A stretch of DNA of 7,194 bases from Flavobacteriales bacterium. GTDB taxonomy: Bacteria > Bacteroidota > Bacteroidia > Flavobacteriales_D > Parvicellaceae. Location of the stretch: NCBI GenBank assembly GCA_015488785.1, contig WFNC01000201.1:1-7194 (forward strand), in the 5' to 3' direction. A program made the position numbers and the translations under genes. Below, piece by piece: positions 1 through 5,708 of this stretch (position 1 is the stretch's first letter; each line of letters starts with the position of its first letter). The notes below the pieces were generated by a model that ran no database searches, was not told the DNA's origin, and was given only the letters and a program-made list of their open reading frames with translations.

Positions 1-26
1 AGGAGCTTCTAAAGTCGCTCTTTTTT
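1..26 (+). terminator. Terminator-like hairpin at the window edge (possibly bidirectional)
   Basis: GAGC at 3-6 can pair with GCTC at 17-20 across a 10-base loop, and six T residues follow at 21-26. That is the layout of a rho-independent terminator for a plus-strand gene lying left of the window. The left arm is cut by the window edge, so the full stem cannot be judged. On the minus strand the same hairpin would sit at the 3' end of the element described at 1-175. Confidence 0.35.
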
Positions 27-99
27 ACCAAGTTTGACTAATTTTTAAAACCAAAAAGCTATCGCTACTATCCCTAACGCAAAACAAATAAACCAATTA

Positions 100-120
100 T
101 TGATTTCGTTAAAAAATCAA
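100..120. other. Perfect 7-bp inverted repeat (hairpin)
   Basis: TTGATTT at 100-106 and AAATCAA at 114-120 are exact complements around a 7-base loop. No T-tract follows on either strand, so it is not a terminator. It may be a structural part of the possible minus-strand RNA spanning this region, or chance in AT-rich DNA. Confidence 0.3.
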
Positions 121-297
121 CAAATAGAGCTATCAAAAGTACTTTACTTTCGGTTTGTCTTCTTAGTCAAATATAAACATTTTGTTTTTAACTTTTATGT
201 TTAGCGCATTTTAGATTTTAACAGGCAGTGAGTATGCTTCAGCATTATCATTCATAAAATAGATTAGAATATTCATCATCCAAATACTGAAAAACTG

Positions 298-305
298 TAT
301 ATTTG
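298..305 (+). promoter_or_regulatory. Bacteroidota -7 promoter box ahead of the nuclease gene
   Basis: TATATTTG matches the Bacteroidota/Flavobacteriia -7 consensus TAnnTTTG exactly. Transcription would start near 310-313, about a dozen bases before the ATG at 324. No TTG-type -33 element lies at the usual 17-23 base distance, so strength is uncertain. The box overlaps the TTG at 303, which argues against that TTG as the start codon. Confidence 0.45.
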
Positions 306-323
306 TTTAAACGAAAATACAAA

Positions 324-1175
324 ATGTCAGAATTTAAAGAAAAATATATAAATCCATTCACCGATTACGGATTTAAGCGTTTGTTTGGTGAAGAACCAAA
401 TAAAGATTTATTACTTGATTTTTTAAATGAGTTATTAGTAGAAGAACAAGGTAAAATAACTGAGTTGACTTACCTCAAAAATGAAAACTTAGGAGCTACT
501 GAGCTTAATAGAAAAGCTATTTTTGATTTATACTGCACAAACGAAAAAGGAGAAAAATTCATTGTTGAGTTACAAAAAACAAAACAAAAATTCTTTAAAG
601 ATAGAAGCATCTACTACTCAACTTTTCCAATAAGAGAACAAGCAAAAAAAGGAAGCTTTTGGAATTTTGAACTAAAAAAAATATATACAATAGCTATTTT
701 AGATTTTGTCTTTGACGAAGATAAAAACGAACCCAATAAGTTTAGATACGACATTAAGTTAAGTGACATAGAAACAAAAAAAGTATTTTATGACAAATTA
801 ACTTTCATTTATCTCGAAATGCCTAAATTCAATAAAAAGGCAAATGAATTAGAAACACGATTTGAAAAATGGCTTTTTGTTCTCAAAAACCTTCATAAAT
901 TAGAAAAAATTCCAAGTGAGTTAAAAGAAAATATATTCTTAAAACTTTTTAAAACTGCTGAAATTGCAAAATTTAGTCAAGAAGAGTACCTCGATTATGA
1001 AGATAGCTTGAAATATTACAGAGACATTAAGAACTCTTTAGACACAGCAAGAGAAGAAGGTGAAACAAAAGGTAAACTAGAAGTTGCAAAAAAATTATTA
1101 GAAAATGGTATTGACATTGAAGTTATTATTTTGTCAACAGGTTTATCTAAAACTGAAATAGAAAATCTGAAGTAA
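324..1175 (+). CDS. Rpn / PDDEXK_2 family nuclease (annotated in databases as putative transposase)
   Basis: This 283-residue protein opens with the family signature INPFTDYGFKRLFG (residues 9-22), followed by a helix rich in leucine and acidic residues. The PD-(D/E)XK-type active site is visible as D68 (IFDLY) and E82-x-Q84 (VELQ), then the conserved FKDRSIYY stretch. The C-terminus (REEGETKGK..., then GIDIEVIILSTGLSKTEIENL) is the usual charged linker and helix-turn-helix-like tail of the family, so the protein looks full length and intact. Relatives such as E. coli RpnA are DNA endonucleases that promote RecA-independent recombination; the 'transposase' label is historical. ATG at 324 is preferred over the in-frame TTG at 303, because the TTG lies inside a promoter -7 box and the family begins near MSEFKEKYINPF. 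No inverted repeats or partner genes mark it as a mobile element. Its cellular role is inferred only from the family. Confidence 0.88.
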   Translation: MSEFKEKYINPFTDYGFKRLFGEEPNKDLLLDFLNELLVEEQGKITELTYLKNENLGATELNRKAIFDLYCTNEKGEKFIVELQKTKQKFFKDRSIYYSTFPIREQAKKGSFWNFELKKIYTIAILDFVFDEDKNEPNKFRYDIKLSDIETKKVFYDKLTFIYLEMPKFNKKANELETRFEKWLFVLKNLHKLEKIPSELKENIFLKLFKTAEIAKFSQEEYLDYEDSLKYYRDIKNSLDTAREEGETKGKLEVAKKLLENGIDIEVIILSTGLSKTEIENLK

Positions 1176-1336
1176 AACACAGATAATTCATTAATATAGA
1201 CCTCCTGAACCAAATTACTAGAGAACCAGCTGAATCAAGTGAGCTAAAACAAAAATTAAAGAAAAAATAGAACCCTGTCTCATTCCCTAAAAAAGGAAAT
1301 ATTAGTTAAAAAAAAATAAGTATTAACAAAAACAAA

Positions 1337-2644
1337 ATGATAAAAAAAGGAAGCTTAATTACATTAGTATTAGCAATCAGTTTTGGATTTTATTACCTCT
1401 ATGTTCGTTTACCAATCATCAATGGTTATGCAGCCAAAAATATGTGTTCGTGTGTCTTTGTAGCAAACAGAACACAAGACCAAGTAGAAGAACATGAATT
1501 AAACTTTTCATTCTTAAAATATACTTCACATAAAATAGATACAATAAACAAAACAGTAGAAAGCTCTTTCTTTGGTTTCAGAACCCGAACAGCTTATTAC
1601 AATCCTAATGTAGGATGTGCATTAGTAAACCAAAAAGAAAATGTAACCCCGTTTAAAGCAATTGACTTTGATAAAAATAGCATCAGCTACAAAAAAGATT
1701 CAGTCCTTAAAATTAATTCAGTCAATCAGAACGAAGAATTAGATGAAATTGTAAATGCACATATCAATAATAAAGACGCAAATACAACAGCGTTACTAGT
1801 CATTCACAACAACAAATTAATAGCCGAAAAGTATAGCGAAGGATTTACGAAAGAGAGTCGTTTTTTAGGATGGTCTATGGCAAAAAGTATAATGAGTACA
1901 CTTGTTGGTATATTAACCAAAGAAGGTAAAATAAACAGAGACGAAACCATAAACGAACCAAGTTGGAAAAACGATGAACGAAAAAACATAACATGGAATA
2001 ATGTGCTTCAAATGTCAACAGGTATAGCATGGAAAGAAAACTATGGATCCATTTCAGACGTAACAAAAATGCTTTATACGCAAGACGACATTTATCAAAC
2101 TGCAATACAAAACAAATTAGAATTTCCTATCAATAGCCATTTCAAATATTCATCAGGATCATCAAACATCTTAGCAGGGCAGCTAAAAAAACAATTCAAA
2201 ACAGAAGAGGAATATTTAAAATTTCCGTATGAAAAACTTTTTTCAAGACTAGGAATGGAATCTATGCTACTAGAAACAGATCCCAATGGAACGTTTGTCG
2301 GCTCTTCGTATGCTTGGGCTACAGCTAGAGATTGGGCGAAGTATGGTTTGTTATATTTGCACAATGGAAAAGCGAATGGAGAACAAATATTGGATGCAGA
2401 ATGGATAAATTATACAACAACTCCAGCAAAAAACTCAAAAGGCATATACGGAGCTCAATTTTGGTTACACACACCAGAAGAATTTCCAGATGTAGCCTCC
2501 GATTTATATTTTGCTGATGGTTTTCAGGGACAGCGTGTTTTTATTCTGCCGTCAGAAAACTTAGTTGTAGTTCGTTTTGGTTTGCATAGCCAAGGCGATG
2601 TAGATTTTAATCAATTGTTAAAAGAGATTCTAAAAGCGCTTTAA
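1337..2644 (+). CDS. Membrane-anchored serine hydrolase, beta-lactamase / 6-aminohexanoate-dimer hydrolase type
   Basis: The 435-residue protein starts with a lysine-flanked hydrophobic segment (about residues 6-23), either a membrane anchor or an uncleaved signal, so the catalytic part should face the periplasm. A short Cys-containing region (C37-S-C39, and C94) precedes the catalytic domain, roughly residues 130-435. The nucleophile motif SMAK is at S180-x-x-K183, and Y271-S-S273 is the second motif, with Tyr as in class C beta-lactamases and NylB. GFQGQ (395-399), in a beta-strand context just before VFILPSENLVVV, occupies the place of the KTG/HTG box. The Y-S-S-G form and the lack of KTG fit serine esterases, amidases and peptidases better than a true antibiotic-hydrolysing beta-lactamase. 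The substrate is unknown. It lies 161 bases after the nuclease gene with no TAnnTTTG box between them; the AACAAAAACAAA stretch before the ATG is typical of this phylum. The two neighbours give no functional hint. Confidence 0.85.
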   Translation: MIKKGSLITLVLAISFGFYYLYVRLPIINGYAAKNMCSCVFVANRTQDQVEEHELNFSFLKYTSHKIDTINKTVESSFFGFRTRTAYYNPNVGCALVNQKENVTPFKAIDFDKNSISYKKDSVLKINSVNQNEELDEIVNAHINNKDANTTALLVIHNNKLIAEKYSEGFTKESRFLGWSMAKSIMSTLVGILTKEGKINRDETINEPSWKNDERKNITWNNVLQMSTGIAWKENYGSISDVTKMLYTQDDIYQTAIQNKLEFPINSHFKYSSGSSNILAGQLKKQFKTEEEYLKFPYEKLFSRLGMESMLLETDPNGTFVGSSYAWATARDWAKYGLLYLHNGKANGEQILDAEWINYTTTPAKNSKGIYGAQFWLHTPEEFPDVASDLYFADGFQGQRVFILPSENLVVVRFGLHSQGDVDFNQLLKEILKAL

Positions 2645-2719
2645 ATGATTGGAACTTTACGTTTTGGTACACTATAAAAAAAATAGAAATATTAACCGAA
2701 TTTTGGATTAATTCCCATA

Positions 2720-2754
2720 TAAATTTGATATATAGCAGGAAAATCCTATTTTTG
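2720..2754 (+). promoter_or_regulatory. Promoter of the alpha-oxoamine synthase gene (TTTG-N19-TATTTTTG)
   Basis: TTTG at 2724-2727 and TATTTTTG at 2747-2754 are separated by 19 bases, which is an excellent match to the Bacteroidota primary-sigma promoter (-33 TTTG, -7 TAnnTTTG). The start of transcription would be near 2760, giving an A-rich leader of roughly 38 bases before the ATG at 2798. TAAATTTG at 2720-2727 is itself a second exact -7 box sharing the TTTG, but its nearest upstream TTTG (2702-2705) is only 14 bases away, so it is the weaker alternative. Confidence 0.7.
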
Positions 2755-2797
2755 CAAATTATTAGAATTAATTTAAGAAAAAAAACAGATATATAAT

Positions 2798-4048
2798 ATG
2801 GATATTTTCGAAAGAATTGCAGGTAATAAAGGTCCTCTTGGGCAACACGCGAAAGGATCACACGGTTATTTTACATTTCCAAAATTAGAAGGAGAAATAG
2901 CTCCTAGAATGACATTTCAAGGAAAAGAAGTTTTAACTTGGAGTATAAATAATTACCTAGGACTATCTAATTTACCCGAAGTAAGAGAAGTAGATGCGCA
3001 AGCAGCTAAAGATTGGGGATTAGGATACCCAATGGGAGCAAGAATGATGTCGGGACAAACGTCTCAGCACGAGCAATTGGAAAATGAAATTGCTAATTTT
3101 ATGGAGATGGAAGCCTGTTATTTACTAAACTTTGGTTATCAAGGTTTTATGTCAATAATCGATGCTTTAGTTTCTAGAAATGATGTGATTGTTTACGACA
3201 GTGAGTGTCACGCTTGCTTGGTAGATGGAGTACGTTTACACCAAGGAAAAAGATTTGTATTTCCACACAACGATATAGATAAGTGTAGAAAACAATTGGA
3301 CAGAGCAAACAAAATTGTTGCAGAAACAGGTGGAGGTATCTTATTGATTACCGAAGGAGTTTTTGGAATGAGTGGAGATCAAGGAAAGCTAAAGGATATT
3401 ATTGACTTACGTAAAAACGAAGGTTACGATTTTAGGTTAGTAGTCGATGACGCTCATGGATTTGGAACACTAGGAGACAAAGGTCAAGGAGCAGGAGAAG
3501 CACAAGGAGTTCATCAAGAAATAGATGTACTTTTAGGGACTTTTGCTAAATCGATGGCTAGTATAGGAGCATTTGTTTGTGCTACCGCTGATATTATCGA
3601 GTTTTTATCTTACAATATGCGATCTCAAGTATTTGCTAAATCGTTACCAATGCCACTTGTAATAGGAGCACTAAAACGTTTAGAGTTATTGAAAGGAGAA
3701 GAGCAAAGAAGAAAGTTATGGGTAATAGCTGATGCTTTACAGTCTGGTCTTTTAGAAGCTGGTTTTAATTTAGGAAACACGAACTCTTGTGTAACTCCAG
3801 TTATGTTAACAGGAACTTTAGGAGAAGCAACTAAATTAACGTATGATTTAAGAGAAAATTACGGATTGTTTACTTCAATTGTTGTTTACCCTGTTGTACC
3901 TAAGGGAATGATTTTGTTAAGATTAATACCTACAGCAGCTCATAGTCTAGATGATGTTAATTATACAATTGAAACGTTCAAAAAAGTTAAAGTAAAATTA
4001 GACGCTGGAGATTATCATTCAGAAGAATTGCTAAATGCAAATGCCTAA
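2798..4048 (+). CDS. PLP-dependent alpha-oxoamine synthase (serine palmitoyltransferase / AONS / KBL / cysteate acyltransferase type)
   Basis: The 416-residue, full-length fold-type I PLP enzyme belongs to the family that condenses an amino acid with an acyl-CoA or acyl-ACP thioester, releasing CO2. Seen in order: NNYLGL (51-56), GARMMSGQTSQHEQLE (80-95), the PLP-stacking H138 in DSECHACLVDG, D217-D-A-H220, and the Schiff-base lysine K251 in GTFAKSMASIGAF. The substrate-carboxylate arginine is probably R375 in LLRLIPTAAHS. The D217/H220/K251 spacing equals that of Sphingomonas serine palmitoyltransferase (D231/H234/K265). Bacteroidota use such enzymes for sphingolipids (serine) or sulfonolipids such as capnine (cysteate), and related enzymes make biotin intermediates or cleave 2-amino-3-ketobutyrate. 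No biotin genes or threonine dehydrogenase lie nearby, so a lipid role is favoured but not proven. It is a single-gene unit with its own promoter at 2724-2754 and a terminator at 4124-4163. Confidence 0.88.
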   Translation: MDIFERIAGNKGPLGQHAKGSHGYFTFPKLEGEIAPRMTFQGKEVLTWSINNYLGLSNLPEVREVDAQAAKDWGLGYPMGARMMSGQTSQHEQLENEIANFMEMEACYLLNFGYQGFMSIIDALVSRNDVIVYDSECHACLVDGVRLHQGKRFVFPHNDIDKCRKQLDRANKIVAETGGGILLITEGVFGMSGDQGKLKDIIDLRKNEGYDFRLVVDDAHGFGTLGDKGQGAGEAQGVHQEIDVLLGTFAKSMASIGAFVCATADIIEFLSYNMRSQVFAKSLPMPLVIGALKRLELLKGEEQRRKLWVIADALQSGLLEAGFNLGNTNSCVTPVMLTGTLGEATKLTYDLRENYGLFTSIVVYPVVPKGMILLRLIPTAAHSLDDVNYTIETFKKVKVKLDAGDYHSEELLNANA

Positions 4049-4123
4049 GATTATTCTTTGGTTATTTACTAAAAAACAATTATTAAAATAAGCTTACATC
4101 GAAAAGTGATTTGATGTGATACT

Positions 4124-4163
4124 AAAAAACCTCTTTTCATGTTATTTGAAGAGAGGTTTTTTT
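4124..4163 (+). terminator. Rho-independent terminator after the alpha-oxoamine synthase gene
   Basis: AAAAAACCTCT at 4124-4134 pairs perfectly with AGAGGTTTTTT at 4152-4162. The stem can extend inward by one G-T and two A-T pairs (4135-4137 with 4149-4151), leaving a loop of about 11 bases. The T-run at 4157-4163 forms the terminator tail. The A-run on the left arm means the structure can also work for minus-strand transcription, although no minus-strand gene is seen. Confidence 0.85.
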
Positions 4164-4237
4164 GAATCTTTTGATTCCGATTTATTCTGCCTTCATAATC
4201 TATTAAAAAAAATAGGATGACTTACAATAATTAAATA

Positions 4238-4711
4238 ATGAAAAACTTAATTATAACATTTATAGACACTTTTTATTTTATCTTCAAACCATTTATGCCT
4301 TTAAAAACTTATCGGTATGCGGCTTGTGGAGGAGGTAATTTAGTTCTTGACATCGTCCTCTATTTTGTGTTTTTTCATTTTATAATAGCAAAACAAGATG
4401 TTGATTTAGGTATAGTAGTACTTAGTCCTCATATTGCCGCTTTATTCATGGTTTTTCCGATTACATTTACGACAGGTTTTTTATTAAACAAATACATCAC
4501 CTTTGAAGATTCGAATTTAGCAGGAAAGACACAGTTAGTTCGTTATTTTTTAGTCGCAATGGGAGCAATTGTGATTAGTTATCTACTAATGAAAACGTTT
4601 GTCGATGTACTTGGGTTTTATCCTACAATAGCTAAAATTCTTTCCACTGCTATCACTGTTATTTATAGCTATTTATTGCAAAATTATTTTACTTTTAAAG
4701 TGGTGAAATAG
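4238..4711 (+). CDS. GtrA family membrane protein
   Basis: At 157 residues this is a typical GtrA-like protein with four predicted membrane helices, roughly at residues 27-50, 60-84, 100-121 and 127-149. Family marks are RYAACGGGNLVLDIVLYF (first helix), FLLNKYITF (end of the second helix), QLVRYFLVAMGA (third) and SYLLQNYFTF (fourth). GtrA proteins act in the inner membrane and are thought to flip or help transfer polyprenyl-phosphate-linked sugars during glycosylation of surface polysaccharides. The usual partner, a GT2 glycosyltransferase, is not in this window, so the substrate is open. A strong terminator separates it from the upstream lipid-type enzyme, and no clear TAnnTTTG promoter is visible in the 74 bases between them; expression may rely on a weak promoter or on read-through. 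The family call is firm; the specific function is not. Confidence 0.88.
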   Translation: MKNLIITFIDTFYFIFKPFMPLKTYRYAACGGGNLVLDIVLYFVFFHFIIAKQDVDLGIVVLSPHIAALFMVFPITFTTGFLLNKYITFEDSNLAGKTQLVRYFLVAMGAIVISYLLMKTFVDVLGFYPTIAKILSTAITVIYSYLLQNYFTFKVVK

Positions 4712-4718
4712 TAGGGAA

Positions 4719-4747
4719 ACTCAAATCTGAAGATTTATGATTTGAGT
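4719..4747 (+). other. 9-bp perfect hairpin after the GtrA gene (weak terminator candidate)
   Basis: ACTCAAATC at 4719-4727 and GATTTGAGT at 4739-4747 are exact complements around an 11-base loop, seven bases past the stop codon. There is no T-tract after it, so it is not a standard rho-independent terminator; an RNA 3'-end stabiliser is possible. An alternative smaller stem (AAATC 4723-4727 with GATTT 4732-4736, loop TGAA) competes with it. Confidence 0.45.
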
Positions 4748-4921
4748 GTAATAAAAGGATATTTATAGTGTCTAAATTTACTTGTTAATAAAAAAAGTGA
4801 AATAAATTAGTCAGGCATTTTTGAATTTAGTAATTTAATGCTTTAGTTTAGAATAAATAGGTATTGTTTCTATTGTAAATGAACACTAAATCAAATCGAA
4901 AGAATTTAAAGTAATTGAATT

Positions 4922-5656
4922 ATGAAAAAACTATTATCTATTTTCTTATTAGGAATGCTGTTACAAAATTCTTTTGCTCAATGTTTTCCAGATCGCCATA
5001 ACACGACATGGTACGACGGTTGGATTTCTTGTCAAACAGCTCCAAGTCCCAATCCCAGTAGAGGAAACTCACATTGGGTGCAATATAATTTAGGCGAAAC
5101 ATACGTGTTGCATGAATTGTTTATTTGGAATTCAAATGCTCCAGATTTATTAGATTGGGGAATGCAAGAGATAGCAATAGATGTTTCATACGATGGTGTC
5201 ACTTGGACAGAATATGGAGTTTTTACCTTAAATCAAGCGTCGGGTTTTAACCGTTATGAAGGAGAACTTGTCGCCAATTTTAACGATACCAAAGCTAAAT
5301 ATGTTTTAATAACAGGTTTGAATAATTTCGGAGGAGCTTGCTATGGACTTAGTGAAGTAAAAATTAATGTTGACAATACCGTAGGAGTCGAAGAAAATGA
5401 ATGTTTGATGGCAAATGTTTACCCAAATCCTTTTAATAATGAACTAAAATTAAGTATAAAAGATAATTGCACCAACAAAAAAATATATTACTCGGTTATG
5501 GATGCTTTAGGTAGAGTAGTCATTCATGAAGCTCAAATTAATAAAGGAGAAACCCAAGAAATTCTTTCTGGTAGTAATATTAAAGGAGGAATTTATTTTG
5601 TGACACTCAGAAGTGGAGACGTGATTTCTAAAATAAAGGTAATTAAAGTTAATTAG
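4922..5656 (+). CDS. Secreted discoidin-like (F5/8 type C) protein with T9SS sorting domain
   Basis: This 244-residue protein has a signal peptide (MKKLLSIFLLGMLLQNSFAQ) with cleavage likely after Gln20; the following Cys21 lacks a lipobox context, so it is not called a lipoprotein. Residues about 27-150 form a discoidin-like beta-sandwich: HWVQYNLGETYVLHELFIWN, IAIDVSYDGVTWTEYG, AKYVLITGLNN and YGLSEVKI are in family order. Residues about 161-244 are a type A T9SS C-terminal domain (YPNPF 167-171, LGRVV, GGIYFVTL, KIKVIKVN). It should therefore be exported through the outer membrane and either attached to the surface or released. Discoidin domains bind carbohydrates or other surface ligands; no catalytic domain is present, so a stand-alone binding or adhesion protein is inferred. 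C37 and C140 might form a disulfide. It is followed after 52 bases by the lectin/PKD gene in the same direction, possibly co-transcribed. No consensus promoter was found; CATTTTTG at 4816-4823 is the nearest -7-like match. Confidence 0.87.
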   Translation: MKKLLSIFLLGMLLQNSFAQCFPDRHNTTWYDGWISCQTAPSPNPSRGNSHWVQYNLGETYVLHELFIWNSNAPDLLDWGMQEIAIDVSYDGVTWTEYGVFTLNQASGFNRYEGELVANFNDTKAKYVLITGLNNFGGACYGLSEVKINVDNTVGVEENECLMANVYPNPFNNELKLSIKDNCTNKKIYYSVMDALGRVVIHEAQINKGETQEILSGSNIKGGIYFVTLRSGDVISKIKVIKVN

Positions 5657-5708
5657 AATAAAGCAACCAATGTTTTTGAATCTCGTTAGAAAGTAAAAGA
5701 ATATAAAT

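Larger units (their letters stand above)
1..175 (-). ncRNA. Possible minus-strand non-coding RNA or intergenic repeat element
   Basis: Read on the minus strand, this stretch has a perfect -7 box (TATATTTG, plus-strand 168-175). It then has a 7-bp perfect hairpin (100-120), an A/T-rich segment containing GTTAGGGATAGTAGCGATAG (plus 61-80), and the GAGC/GCTC hairpin at 3-20. Between the -7 box and the end there is no ATG on the minus strand, and short frames are full of stops, so it does not look like a protein gene. The GTTAGGGATAG-type string resembles intergenic sequence I recall from Flavobacteriia genomes, but I cannot confirm a family here. No convincing -33 element is seen. It could equally be the 3' untranslated tail of a gene that has been lost or rearranged. 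Confidence 0.25.

Noticed and set aside
1016..1213. Minus-strand 65-codon open frame across the end of the nuclease gene.
   Set aside because: It is a shadow of the real plus-strand gene, with low-complexity Ser/Phe-rich translation and no recognisable domain.
1187..1270. Open 27-codon tail between the nuclease and hydrolase genes (…ITREPAESSELKQKLKKK stop), resembling the end of a coding sequence.
   Set aside because: It has no ATG, is preceded directly by a stop, lies in a different frame from the nuclease, and is too short to tell from chance in A-rich DNA.
1282..1301. TTCC…GGAA inverted repeat ahead of the hydrolase gene as a terminator or operator.
   Set aside because: Only four pairs, with no T-tract; not distinguishable from chance.
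1804..2517. Several minus-strand frames and one plus-strand frame inside the serine hydrolase gene.
   Set aside because: All overlap a well-supported gene with intact catalytic motifs, and none has a domain-like sequence or plausible start context.
2607..2861. Minus-strand 84-codon frame over the promoter and start of the alpha-oxoamine synthase gene.
   Set aside because: It covers a strong plus-strand promoter and a coding start; its hydrophobic translation is what AT-rich intergenic DNA gives by chance.
4941..4987. Cys21 right after the signal peptide of the discoidin-like protein as a lipoprotein site.
   Set aside because: The residues before it (SFAQ) do not form a lipobox, and the protein has a T9SS tail, so normal signal peptidase I cleavage is more likely.
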